Positions 7,476-16,213 of a stretch of DNA of 55,766 nt are shown here, one piece after another. The stretch covers positions 1-55,766 of the forward strand of contig JADZBH010000023.1 of the NCBI GenBank assembly GCA_020852175.1, given 5' to 3'. Source of the stretch: Bryobacterales bacterium. Its GTDB lineage: Bacteria; Acidobacteriota; Terriglobia; Bryobacterales; Bryobacteraceae. The notes beneath the pieces were generated by a model. That model was not told where the DNA came from. It did not search any database and saw only the letters and a program-made list of their open reading frames with translations. The translations under genes and the position numbers were made by a program. Each line of letters opens with the position of its first letter. The first letter of the stretch is position 1.

Positions 7476-9179
7476 CTATCGTGGCACGGCGCCCGGCCAT
7501 GCGCCGCCGGCGGCATGAACCTCCTTGGCGCGTTCCAGCGCGGCCTCCACATGCGGCAGGATGTTCTCCTCGCCGATACGCTCCACGAACTCCGACTGTT
7601 TGAGGAACTCCTCGGGCTGGCGGCGGGCGCCGCAAATCAGCGTGGTCCGCCCGGATTTCCGCAGACGCACGGTCAAGTCCGTCAGGGCGTGCAGGCCCGT
7701 CGCGTCGATGGCGGTCATGTTGCGAATCCGGACAATCACGATGGGCGCGAAGCGCGACAAGTCGGCGGTTTCCTCGATCAACTGCTCGGTGGTCCCGAAC
7801 AGAAACGGACCGTGAATGCGCAAAACGGTGACATAGTCCGGAATCATCTTGTCTTGAAGAATGTGAGAGCGGCCCTCTTCGACGTACTCGCCCGTGACCC
7901 TGGATACGCTGGTGGTTTGAGAGATTCGGTGGATATACATGAGCGCCGCCAGGGCCATGCCGACCTCGACGGCAAGGGTCAGATCGGCTACCACCGTCAG
8001 CACGAAGGTGAGCAGCCAGACGGATTTATCCGCGAAGCTGAGTCGCAGGATCTCCGGGATGGCGCGCCACTCGCCCATGTTGTAGGCCACCACGAAGAGC
8101 ACCGCGGCCAGAGTAGCCAGCGGAATGAACCGGGCCAGGGGCGCCAGCAGCAGCACGACGGCCAGCAGCGTCAGCGCATGGACCATGCCCGCCACCGGAG
8201 TCTTCGCGCCTGACCGGTAATTGGTGGCCGTGCGGGCGATCGCGCCCGTCACGGGCGTGCCCCCCACGATGGGTACGATGATGTTCGCCACGCCCTGCGC
8301 GACCAGTTCGGCGTTCGAGTTATGACGGTCGCCGCACATGCCGTCGGCCACCACCGCCGACAGCAGGCTTTCCACAGCCGCCAGAATCGCCACGGTCAAG
8401 GCCGATGGCAGCAGCGGCAGAATCAGATCGACCCGGAACTCCGGGATATCGATGGCGGGCAAGCCGAGCGGAATGCCGCCAAATTTGGACCCGATGGTTT
8501 CCACCGGCAGGCTCAGGACGGCCACGGCCAGGGTCCCGGCGCATAATGCGACGATCGAGCCCGGGAGTTTCGGCGCGAACCGGGGAACAATCAGGATCAA
8601 TCCCAGTGACGCGACGGCAAGGCCGGACGCCGTCCAGTCCGTTGTTCCCAGATGGGTCAGGATCTCTTCCATCCGGGCGAAGAACTCGCTCGGGTTCCCG
8701 GGAAGCTTCAGCCCGAGAAAATCCTTGATTTGCGTGGAGGCGATCAGCAGCGCGATGCCGTTGGTGAAGCCAATGACGATCGGACGGGGAATGAACTTGA
8801 TGGCCGTTCCCAACCCCGTGAACCCCAGGAATAGCAGGATGACACCGGCCATCATCGTGACCATCAGCAGACCGGAGAGTCCATGCTTGGCGATGATGCC
8901 CGCGACGATCACCACGAAGGCGCCAGTCGGCCCCCCGATTTGAATTCTGGAACCTCCGAGCAGGGAAACCAGGAAGCCTCCCACGATGGCCGTGTAGATT
9001 CCGGCTTGCGGCGTGACACCCGAGGCGATCCCAAAGGCCATGGCCAGGGGCAGGGCCACCAGACCGACGGTGAGCCCGGCCACAAGGTCGGAAAGGAAAC
9101 TCTCCTTGTTGTAATGCCGCAGCGCCTCAAGCAACTTGGGAGCCCAGTTTTTCCAGGGAATGCTCGAAGGCGTGCTCAC
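7476..9179 (-). CDS. SulP-family anion permease with STAS domain
   Basis: A 567-residue inner-membrane transporter of the SLC26/SulP family. The N-terminal region contains the family signature around LVALPLAMAFGIASG and GGSRIQIGGPTGAF, then about 12-14 membrane spans, and a C-terminal cytoplasmic STAS domain (about residues 440-545, with VIVRIRNMTAIDATGLHAL). Members carry sulfate, bicarbonate or carboxylates. It starts with GTG overlapping the stop of the arsR-type gene (GTGA), so it is translationally coupled to and probably controlled by that regulator. Confidence 0.9.
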   Translation of the reverse strand: MSTPSSIPWKNWAPKLLEALRHYNKESFLSDLVAGLTVGLVALPLAMAFGIASGVTPQAGIYTAIVGGFLVSLLGGSRIQIGGPTGAFVVIVAGIIAKHGLSGLLMVTMMAGVILLFLGFTGLGTAIKFIPRPIVIGFTNGIALLIASTQIKDFLGLKLPGNPSEFFARMEEILTHLGTTDWTASGLAVASLGLILIVPRFAPKLPGSIVALCAGTLAVAVLSLPVETIGSKFGGIPLGLPAIDIPEFRVDLILPLLPSALTVAILAAVESLLSAVVADGMCGDRHNSNAELVAQGVANIIVPIVGGTPVTGAIARTATNYRSGAKTPVAGMVHALTLLAVVLLLAPLARFIPLATLAAVLFVVAYNMGEWRAIPEILRLSFADKSVWLLTFVLTVVADLTLAVEVGMALAALMYIHRISQTTSVSRVTGEYVEEGRSHILQDKMIPDYVTVLRIHGPFLFGTTEQLIEETADLSRFAPIVIVRIRNMTAIDATGLHALTDLTVRLRKSGRTTLICGARRQPEEFLKQSEFVERIGEENILPHVEAALERAKEVHAAGGAWPGAVPR

Positions 9180-9517
9180 TTTACCCTCGCCGATTCCTGC
9201 TCGATCTCTTCGAGCATATTCGCCGTCTCGGAAAGCTGCGAATAAAAGTAGCGCCGCAAAAGGTCGAGAACCTTCGTCAGCACCGGATCCCGCAAGGAGT
9301 AATACACCTGGTTTCCCAGCTTGCGGCTCACCACGATCTGCTTTGCCCGCAGCACGGCCAGGTGCTGTGAGGCATTTGCCTGTTCGAGTTCCAGGCGCTC
9401 AACCAGCTTGCCAGCCGGCAGTTCGCCTTCGCGCAGCGTCTCGACGATGGCGATGCGCGTGGGATGCGCCAAACCCTGAAAGATGTCGGCTTTGAACTGC
9501 CTGAGGGCACTCGTCAT
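9176..9517 (-). CDS. ArsR-family winged-helix repressor
   Basis: A 113-residue ArsR/SmtB-type regulator. The helix-turn-helix is in ANASQHLAVLRAKQIV (about residues 47-62), followed by the beta-wing (SRKLGNQVYYSLRD). No CxC metal site is seen in the recognition helix, so it may sense something other than arsenic or zinc; the conserved pairing with SulP suggests control of anion uptake. The C terminus (residues 85-113) is helical, as in dimerising members. An inverted repeat just upstream (9525-9550) is a likely self-binding site. Confidence 0.87.
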   Translation of the reverse strand: MTSALRQFKADIFQGLAHPTRIAIVETLREGELPAGKLVERLELEQANASQHLAVLRAKQIVVSRKLGNQVYYSLRDPVLTKVLDLLRRYFYSQLSETANMLEEIEQESARVK

Positions 9518-9524
9518 GAACTTC

Positions 9525-9550
9525 AGTATATTCGCATTTTAGAATGTACT
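9525..9550. promoter_or_regulatory. candidate ArsR operator
   Basis: AGTATATTC (9525-9533) and GAATGTACT (9542-9550) form a 9-bp inverted repeat with one mismatch and an 8-base spacer, 8 bp upstream of the ArsR start. On the minus strand its proximal arm reads TATACT, a possible -10 box, so binding would block transcription of arsR-sulP. Confidence 0.55.
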
Positions 9551-9628
9551 GATGTCATTCGTTCGAGGCCAATGGATCCATCGGAAACTCACAGCCAACG
9601 GATCTCCGGTGTAACGACCTCATTTCCC

Positions 9629-9657
9629 TTAACATCGGCGTTTTCCGATGCTATACT
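9629..9657 (+). promoter_or_regulatory. promoter for the TIGR03437 protein gene
   Basis: TTAACA at 9629-9634 and TATACT at 9652-9657 with an ideal 17-bp spacer. The region holds an inverted repeat, CATCGG (9633-9638) and CCGATG (9645-9650), which could be an operator. Confidence 0.55.
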
Positions 9658-9746
9658 CCCCGCACGCGTTAGCCCATCTTCCACGGCTCACCTCACACAT
9701 TCACCGCCGTAAAGGTTGGGTCACCCCAATTGAGGAGCCCTACACC

Positions 9747-11783
9747 ATGCAATTTTTGCAAATTGCAAGAACCACGCCGCGACGATGTGACCGGATCCTG
9801 GCGCTCGCTTCCTTTCTCCTGTTGTCTGGTCTCGTACAGGCACAAACCATGACATGGGTGCGGCAATACGGCAGCACGCGAGTCGAACAGGGCGGCGCCA
9901 TCGCCTACGGGGAATTCGGTGTTTTTTCCGCCGGCGACACGGTGGGAGAGCTTCCCGGACAGACACGCACCAGCCTGAACGATAAGGATGCGTTTCTGAG
10001 CCTGCACGATGAAACCGGGAAGTTGAAGTGGATCCGCCAGTTCGGCTCCACCAGCGGTGTCGAGGATTTGGCGGCGGCCGTGGCCGCCGATGGCTCCGGC
10101 GCCTATGTCGTGGGATCGACCGTGGGCACGCTGCCGGGGATGCAGACAACCGGAGGCCGCGATGTGTTCGTGCGGAAGTATGACGGCGAGGGCAACGTGC
10201 TGTGGACCAGGCAGTCCGGCACCACGGTGAACGATTTCGCACTGGGGGCTGTGGCACATACGACCGGGCTCTACGTGGTCGGTTACATTGAATGCTGTGG
10301 CGCCGTGCTGCAAGGCAATCCGCCTGTTCCCGTGGCGGGACAGGATGGCTTCCTTCTCAAGCTCGATGGAAACGGAAATGGGGTGTGGACCAAGCTCATC
10401 GGCACGATTAATGGGGACAAGGCCGTGTCGGTGGCCGCGGACTCGACCGGCGTGTATGTAGGCGGGGTTACCGGCGGCTCACTGCAAGCCACTTCGGGCG
10501 GCTTGGATGCCTATGTCCGCAAGTTTGACTTCGACGGAAATGTACTGTGGACGCGCCAGTTCGGCGCGGTGACGGCCAGCGGAGTTGGCGCGAATGACGA
10601 ACTGTACGCGATTGGCGTGGGGCCGGGCGGCGTCTACGTCTCCGGCGGAACGCCGAGCGGCATATTTCCGGGACAGACATTCTCCGGCGGCCTGTGGGAC
10701 GCCTACGTGGCCAAGTTGAGCCTCGACGGCGTGATCCAGTGGGTCCGTCAATTCGGCTCCAGCGGAGACGACCATGCCTACTCTCTGGCCGTGGGTCCCG
10801 GACACATTCTGGTGGGTGGCGGGGCAGGCGGCCCTCTGCCAGGCCAAACCTACGTCGGCAGCGAGGATGCCTTCCTGCGCCTCTACGATCTGGACGGCAA
10901 CCTGCTGAACACACGGCAGTTCGGCAACGGGGGCAACGACAGCGTGAACGGCCTGGCGGCCTATCACGGCGGCTTCCTCGCGGGCGGCGTGAAAAACGGT
11001 ACCGCCTTGCAACTGGAAGCTGTGGGCGATTCCGACATGTTCGCCATGCGCCTCGTGCCGCCGCCGGTGGTACCGGAAGGCGCCATCCTGAACGCGGCCA
11101 GCTTCGCCAGGCACCCCGCGCCTTTGGCTCCCGGTTCGCTGGCGGTTGTCTTCGGCGCCTACTTGAATGACGGGCCGCAGGTGGCTTCCACCACGATCGG
11201 GCAGGACGGCAAGGTGGTCACTTCGCTCGGCGGCACGACGGTGTCGGTAAACAACATACCGGCGCCCATCCTGTATTCGCTGAACAGCCAACTGGCGATC
11301 CAGATTCCCTTCGAGGTGGCCGGCCAGTCCTCGGTTCCTGTCACGGTGACCGTGGGCGGGCAGACCAGCGCCCCTCGCACCATCAACATCGCCGCCGCCG
11401 CTCCGGGCCTCTTTACGGTGAACATGGCCGGCACCGGCGATGCCATTGTCGTGCACTCGGACGGCGTAACCCTGGTGACTCCCCGGAATCCGGCCCGGCC
11501 CAATGAGGTCGTGGTCATGTACGGCACCGGTTTGGGTGCGCTGAACCCGAGCCTGGGAACCGGCGTCCCATCAGGCGTCAGCACGGCCATCGCGCCCGCC
11601 GTGCTGCTGTTCGGTACCGTCCCGGCGGTGATCGACTATGCGGGCACAACGCCGGGCTACCTCGGGCTGCACCAGATCAACGCGCGTATTCCGGCCAATC
11701 CGCCCACGGGCAACGCCGTGCCCATTCTGTTTTCCGTGGGTGGCACTCAATCCAACGTGGCGACCATTGCCATAGCACCGTAA
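9747..11783 (+). CDS. SBBP-repeat protein with TIGR03437 C-terminal domain
   Basis: A 678-residue exported protein. After a leader (LALASFLLLSGLVQAQ) come about seven to eight SBBP/propeller repeats of some 55-60 residues, each with a core like DAFLRLYDLDGNLLNTRQFG followed by an AVGP or AVAADGSGAYVVG strand. The last 220 residues, beginning GAILNAASFARHPAPLAPGS, form the domain named after Solibacter (TIGR03437), which includes an IPT-like GGTTVSVNN strand. These proteins are presumed surface or extracellular; their function is unknown. The ATG at 9747 follows a GAGGAG ribosome site and gives the leader its correct position. A strong terminator follows. Confidence 0.85.
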   Translation: MQFLQIARTTPRRCDRILALASFLLLSGLVQAQTMTWVRQYGSTRVEQGGAIAYGEFGVFSAGDTVGELPGQTRTSLNDKDAFLSLHDETGKLKWIRQFGSTSGVEDLAAAVAADGSGAYVVGSTVGTLPGMQTTGGRDVFVRKYDGEGNVLWTRQSGTTVNDFALGAVAHTTGLYVVGYIECCGAVLQGNPPVPVAGQDGFLLKLDGNGNGVWTKLIGTINGDKAVSVAADSTGVYVGGVTGGSLQATSGGLDAYVRKFDFDGNVLWTRQFGAVTASGVGANDELYAIGVGPGGVYVSGGTPSGIFPGQTFSGGLWDAYVAKLSLDGVIQWVRQFGSSGDDHAYSLAVGPGHILVGGGAGGPLPGQTYVGSEDAFLRLYDLDGNLLNTRQFGNGGNDSVNGLAAYHGGFLAGGVKNGTALQLEAVGDSDMFAMRLVPPPVVPEGAILNAASFARHPAPLAPGSLAVVFGAYLNDGPQVASTTIGQDGKVVTSLGGTTVSVNNIPAPILYSLNSQLAIQIPFEVAGQSSVPVTVTVGGQTSAPRTINIAAAAPGLFTVNMAGTGDAIVVHSDGVTLVTPRNPARPNEVVVMYGTGLGALNPSLGTGVPSGVSTAIAPAVLLFGTVPAVIDYAGTTPGYLGLHQINARIPANPPTGNAVPILFSVGGTQSNVATIAIAP

Positions 11784-11794
11784 CCTCCGCCACA

Positions 11795-11826
11795 GGACGG
11801 GCCCGTGCCAGCGTACGGGCCCGTCC
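11795..11826 (+). terminator. 12-bp perfect hairpin terminator
   Basis: GGACGGGCCCGT (11795-11806) pairs exactly with ACGGGCCCGTCC (11815-11826) around an 8-base loop, 11 bp after the stop. No long U-run follows. Confidence 0.7.
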
Positions 11827-11899
11827 GCTCTCCCGCCCTTCCCCCTGAGTGAAATCCCTCGCCGCTGATCTATGCGGCCCAGACATCTTCTCCTACAAG

Positions 11900-12054
11900 T
11901 ACTGGAAATACAGGATAAGTGTGCGCCGGGGTATTGCGTCTTGCCCGCTGCATATAAGATAACTTAAAGATAGTTGGAACTTTTGCCGACTTACGGGTTT
12001 AGTGAAGTATTCGGTAAGTAGTTCAGTAGTTAATCTTGACGGGGAGGTATATTT
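11900..12054 (+). promoter_or_regulatory. AT-rich leader before the DUF1800 gene
   Basis: This stretch is clearly richer in A and T than the rest of the window and contains TATAAG and GATAAC elements near 11950, then a GGGGAGG ribosome site at 12041-12047, 7 bp before the start. It probably holds the promoter and 5' leader of the DUF1800-DUF1501 operon. No known riboswitch was recognised. Confidence 0.4.
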
Positions 12055-13860
12055 ATGAAAGTGTACCTATACATAATCGTATGTATTCTTGGGTTCCTTC
12101 CATACAACATTGTTTTCGGCGGCCAGCGTCCCGAGGTTCACGCCATCCAGCACAGCGAATTCGCTTCGGATTCCGTGGTCCTCACGCTCGCCGTAAGCGG
12201 ATGGAATCCGGACATGCAGGTGCTCGTGGGTGGAGCGCCGGCTGTGGTGGAACAGGCAACCGGGACAGAGATCCGGGTGCGAGTCCCAGTGGAAGCGGCG
12301 CCGGGCGGACTTGCCGCCGTGCGCATCGAGGACGGCACGCCGGGCGGGCGGGTTTCGGTGCACCGGGTGGAACCGGCGAACGCGGTGGTCAGCTTACGGG
12401 CGGCCGCGCGTTTTCTGGAACAGGCTTCGTGGGGTCCCAGCCCGCAAAGTCTCGCCGAGGTGCGGCAAATCGGCTTTGAGCGGTACATCGAACAGCAGTT
12501 CGCCGAACCCGTATCGGGTTTTCCGGAGCCGCCCGAGGCAAGCGACCAGCAATCGCTGACGCCCGCGCAACGGCGCTTCTTCACCAACGCGATCAACGGC
12601 CGGGACCAGTTGCGGCAGAGGGTCGCCTTCGCGCTGCACCAGATCCTGGTGGTTTCGGCGGTAAAGAACAACCAGGCGCGCATGATGGTGCCTTACCTGC
12701 GCCTGTTGCAGAGCCACGCGCTCGGCAACTACCAGGAGATTCTTCGTGAAATCACGTTGAATCCGGCCATGGGCCGCTATCTGGACATGGTGAACAACGA
12801 CAAGCCGAATCCGGCCACCGGCATCCGGTCGAACGAAAACTATGCCCGCGAGGTGATGCAGTTGTTTTCGATTGGTACGGTGAAGCTGAACCTGGATGGC
12901 ACGACCGTGCTGGACAGCGAGGGCAAACCGGCGCCCGCCTATGACCAGAAGGTGATCGAACAGCTTGCCCTGGCCTTGACCGGCTGGACCTATCCTCCGC
13001 TGCCGGGCCAACCGGCTCGGTCCCACAATCCCGCCAACTATGAAGGCCGCATGGTGGCCTGGGAGGCCAACCACGACACCACCGCCAAGCGTCTGATGGA
13101 CGGCTTCACGATGCCCGCCGGGCAGACGGCGCAGCAGGACCTGGACGGCGCCTTGCGCCATCTGTTTGAACACCCCAACGTGGGTCCCTTCCTGGCCCGC
13201 CGGCTGATTGGCAGCCTGGTGATGAGCAATCCGTCGCCCTGGTATGTCGCCCGCGTGGCGGCGGCTTTCGGCGCCAACCGGGATGGCGTCCGAGGCGACA
13301 TGAAAGCGGTGGTTCGCGCGATTCTGCTGGATCCGGAAGCGCGGGAAGGCGATGCTTCGGAGATTCCGGCGCATTTTGGCCACCTGCGCGAGCCGGTGCT
13401 GTACACAACCGCCATGCTCCGGAGCTTCGGCGCAAGACTCGCCGACCCCCATTCGATGGCCTCCCGCGCCAGCCAGATGGGGCAGAACGTGTACTTTCCG
13501 CCGACAGTCTTCAATTACTTTCCGCTGCTGTACCAGATTCCGAACAGCGCTCTTTCGGGACCCGAGTACGAAATCCTGACGCCTTCGGCCGCGCTGGCGC
13601 GCGTCAATCTGGCCGATTCGGTGGCCTTCGGGCGGCTGGGGCAAACGCTGACTCTCGATCTGACTCCGTTCATCGATCTGGCGCCCGACAGCGGCGCGCT
13701 GGTGGAGTCGCTCAACAACCTGATGATGCGGGGCGCGATGTCGGCCGATATGCGCGATGCGGTTCAGCGTGCGGTGGAGGCGACTCCCGATCCCGTGCTG
13801 CGTGCCCAGACGGCGGTCTACCTGGTGGCCGCTTCCCCTCAGTACCAGACCCAGAGATAG
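12055..13860 (+). CDS. exported DUF1800 protein
   Basis: A 601-residue protein with an N-terminal hydrophobic leader (VYLYIIVCILGFLPYNIVF), a short IPT-like beta segment (about residues 30-115), and a large alpha-helical DUF1800 domain (about 120-595) containing the typical LLRRATFG-like start (AARFLEQASWGPS), the NENYAREVMQLFSIG block and ALALTGW. The family is always found beside DUF1501, as here, and is common in Acidobacteriota, Planctomycetes and gliding bacteria; its biochemical role is unknown. The first 20 codons are unusually AT-rich compared with the rest. It has a strong GGGGAGG ribosome site. Confidence 0.85.
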   Translation: MKVYLYIIVCILGFLPYNIVFGGQRPEVHAIQHSEFASDSVVLTLAVSGWNPDMQVLVGGAPAVVEQATGTEIRVRVPVEAAPGGLAAVRIEDGTPGGRVSVHRVEPANAVVSLRAAARFLEQASWGPSPQSLAEVRQIGFERYIEQQFAEPVSGFPEPPEASDQQSLTPAQRRFFTNAINGRDQLRQRVAFALHQILVVSAVKNNQARMMVPYLRLLQSHALGNYQEILREITLNPAMGRYLDMVNNDKPNPATGIRSNENYAREVMQLFSIGTVKLNLDGTTVLDSEGKPAPAYDQKVIEQLALALTGWTYPPLPGQPARSHNPANYEGRMVAWEANHDTTAKRLMDGFTMPAGQTAQQDLDGALRHLFEHPNVGPFLARRLIGSLVMSNPSPWYVARVAAAFGANRDGVRGDMKAVVRAILLDPEAREGDASEIPAHFGHLREPVLYTTAMLRSFGARLADPHSMASRASQMGQNVYFPPTVFNYFPLLYQIPNSALSGPEYEILTPSAALARVNLADSVAFGRLGQTLTLDLTPFIDLAPDSGALVESLNNLMMRGAMSADMRDAVQRAVEATPDPVLRAQTAVYLVAASPQYQTQR

Positions 13861-13875
13861 ACAGGAGAACCCACC

Positions 13876-15195
13876 ATGCTGACCAGACGAAGCTTACTCC
13901 ATTCGCTCGCCGCATCCGGCCTGCTGGCCCGGTTGCAGCCCGCCGCTCGCGCGGCCGGCCCTGACTATAAGGCGTTGGTATGCGTATTTCTTTTCGGAGG
14001 CAACGACAGCAACAACGTGATCGTGCCGCTGGGAGCGGAGCAATACCGTGAATACACCAGGGCGCGCGGCGGCCTGGCGCTTCCCCAGGCGTCTCTGCTG
14101 CCGGTGGCGGCCTCGGGCGGCGCCGCCTACGGCTTCCATCCGAGGCTGGGCGATCTCCAGCAACTGTTCACGCGGAAGAAACTCGCCGTCGTGGCCAACG
14201 TCGGAATGTTGACGCGGCCCACCAGCCGCGATGAGTACCGCCAGCGGTCAAAACCGCTGCCGGTGAACCTGTTCTCCCACTCCGATCAACAGACGCAGTG
14301 GCAGTGCTCCTACCCGGACACCAGTTCCCGCACAGGCTGGGGCGGAAGGGCGGGCGACCTCGCCCAGTCCTACAACACCGACCGCGGCTTCACCAATATC
14401 TCCCTCTCTGGAAACACGATTTTCCTGGAAGGCCAGGAGGCGCGCGCCACGCTGGTTACCGTGGGCGGCGTCACCGGGCTTTCCGGCTTCAACGACACGG
14501 CCCCGTCGCAGGCCCGCATGCGCGGCGTTCTGGATCTATTCAACATCAACGAGGGTTCGGCGCTCGTTCAGGTCCTCAACGATGCAACGCTGGAGGGTTT
14601 GCGCATCACACAAACGCTGAGCGCCGCCACCACCGGCACATCCAGCCTGAGCACGCGGTTTCCGGCCACCTCGCTCGGCCGGCAACTGGAATCGGTCGCG
14701 CGCATCATCAAGATGCGAGGCGAACTGGGCGTGAACCGCCAGATCTTCTTCTGCTCTCTGGGCGGTTTTGACACCCATATCAATCAACTCACCACGCACG
14801 AGACTCTACTCGGCCAGCTTGGTCCCGCGCTGGCGGCCTTCCACGCCTCCACGCTGGAACTGGGCGTCGAGCAGCAGGTGACGGCGTTCACCGAGTCCGA
14901 ATTCAGCCGGACCCTGCAACAGAGCTCCGGCGCCGGGTCCGACCACGGATGGGGCTCGCATCACATTGTCGTGGGCGGCGCGGTGGCCGGCGGAGACATG
15001 TATGGCCAGTTTCCAACCGTCGCCATGGGCGGGCCGGACGATGCCACCGGACGCGGCGTGTGGGTTCCCACCACGTCGGTCGATCAGTACGCGGCCACGT
15101 TTGCCTCCTGGTTCGGCATGGATCAGGCCGCGCTGGCCGGGATCTTCCCCAACCTGGCGAACTTCCCGAGGCCCAAACTGGCCTTCCTCGGTTGA
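13876..15195 (+). CDS. Tat-exported DUF1501 protein
   Basis: A 439-residue protein of the DUF1501 family, distantly related to alkaline phosphatase/sulfatase folds. A twin-arginine leader (LTRRSLLHSLAASGLL) is at the N terminus. Landmark motifs are FLFGGNDSNNVIVPL near residue 38, LFSHSDQQTQWQ and TAFTESEFSRTLQQ, then DHGWGSHHIVVGG near the C terminus. It follows the DUF1800 gene by 15 bp with an AGGAGA ribosome site, the standard tandem; the two proteins are presumed to act together outside the cytoplasm. Function is unknown. Confidence 0.87.
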   Translation: MLTRRSLLHSLAASGLLARLQPAARAAGPDYKALVCVFLFGGNDSNNVIVPLGAEQYREYTRARGGLALPQASLLPVAASGGAAYGFHPRLGDLQQLFTRKKLAVVANVGMLTRPTSRDEYRQRSKPLPVNLFSHSDQQTQWQCSYPDTSSRTGWGGRAGDLAQSYNTDRGFTNISLSGNTIFLEGQEARATLVTVGGVTGLSGFNDTAPSQARMRGVLDLFNINEGSALVQVLNDATLEGLRITQTLSAATTGTSSLSTRFPATSLGRQLESVARIIKMRGELGVNRQIFFCSLGGFDTHINQLTTHETLLGQLGPALAAFHASTLELGVEQQVTAFTESEFSRTLQQSSGAGSDHGWGSHHIVVGGAVAGGDMYGQFPTVAMGGPDDATGRGVWVPTTSVDQYAATFASWFGMDQAALAGIFPNLANFPRPKLAFLG

Positions 15196-15272
15196 CACGG
15201 AGTGCGCGGCGGAGGCGGCGTGAGGGGACGCGGGCGGTTTCAGGGCATTGAGGAGTGATAGCCTGATTCCAT

Positions 15273-15677
15273 ATGTTTGGCTGGTTCAAACGAGCCAGGC
15301 CGCCAGCGGCCCCGCCGCCGCTTCGCGGCGCTCCCGAGGTGCGCCGCCTGAAAACCTACCAGGCCGAAACTGGCTTCGTGTATCAGTATTACTTCGACGG
15401 CTGGCGTCCTATCGACGATGCCCGCGAGTTCATCTTTGTCGCCTCGCCGGACCGCTCCCGCTATTCCGCCATCGCGGTGCACATCGACAACGCGGCCGTG
15501 TATCACTGGGAGGCCGTGCGGGGCAGGGAACTGCTCTCGGCCGAACAGCATGCCGTCGCCAAGTTGGCTCTGTTCGCCGCCCTGGACGAACGCGCGCCCG
15601 CCGACGCGGGCGCCACGCCCATCCGCGTCGGCTCGGTCCAGTTGAACGCAATTCTTCAGCAACTCGACCGCGACTGA
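15273..15677 (+). CDS. hypothetical protein, 134 residues
   Basis: Soluble-looking small protein with a proline-rich N terminus (residues 8-20) and a folded part of about 105 residues rich in aromatic residues (YQYYFDGWRP, YHWEAVRGREL). No signal peptide or membrane segment is evident, and no family was recognised. A GAGGAG at 15250 is farther upstream than ideal. Its length, codon usage and position between two genes on the same strand support it being real. Confidence 0.6.
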   Translation: MFGWFKRARPPAAPPPLRGAPEVRRLKTYQAETGFVYQYYFDGWRPIDDAREFIFVASPDRSRYSAIAVHIDNAAVYHWEAVRGRELLSAEQHAVAKLALFAALDERAPADAGATPIRVGSVQLNAILQQLDRD

Positions 15678-15789
15678 CCGCGCCGGCTTCGCCGCCGGAC
15701 AATCAGCGCGGACGCCGCGGGTGTTGTCGTGCCGGATTTGACGAATCGATATTTTCGAACGGTTTGCAGTCTAGTGAAGAGGCTCCAGG

Positions 15790-16140
15790 TTGCTGCTCCG
15801 CTGGTTGATCGGCATCCTGTCCGCGCTGGCGCTGGGCGTCTTCGCGCTCATCGTGATCGTGGGCAAGGGCTTTGCAGTCTACCGAAGCGGCGCCGGTTCG
15901 GAAGACATGGCGCGGCTGGCGGTTGTGGTTGGCCCGTCGCTGCTGCTGGCCGCCATGCTGGTCTCGGTTTTCGTGCCGGGCGCCAGCCCCTTCCTCCACG
16001 CGGTCGCCGCCGGGGTCGTGCTGGCGTGCGCCGTCTGCGTCTGGATCATCCGCACGAACCCGGGAGAAGGGATGCTCTCCCTCTGCTTCTTTGGGCTATG
16101 GCTGCTCTACTACGCGCTCAGCGTTTGGGGCCACCGGTAA
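15790..16140 (+). CDS. hypothetical four-helix membrane protein
   Basis: A 116-residue hydrophobic protein with four likely transmembrane helices (about residues 4-26, 45-63, 68-88, 97-113). The apparent start is TTG at 15790, preceded by AAGAGG at a good distance; no ATG is available before the first helix. No family was recognised. It precedes yebC on the same strand by 73 bp. Confidence 0.55.
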   Translation: MLLRWLIGILSALALGVFALIVIVGKGFAVYRSGAGSEDMARLAVVVGPSLLLAAMLVSVFVPGASPFLHAVAAGVVLACAVCVWIIRTNPGEGMLSLCFFGLWLLYYALSVWGHR

Positions 16141-16213
16141 CGGGCCATGTTATCTTGAAAGATTCAGCGCGTTTCCCCGCGTTATTCCAAACCTCAGAGT
16201 CACAACACCCGGT

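Noticed and set aside
12394..13644. 416-residue open frame opposite DUF1800
   Set aside because: Antisense shadow of a well-supported gene; rich in His/Arg/Gln and without a family match.
15196..15272. riboswitch or sRNA between DUF1501 and the 134-residue protein
   Set aside because: Only 77 bp, GC-rich and without a convincing stem-loop arrangement.
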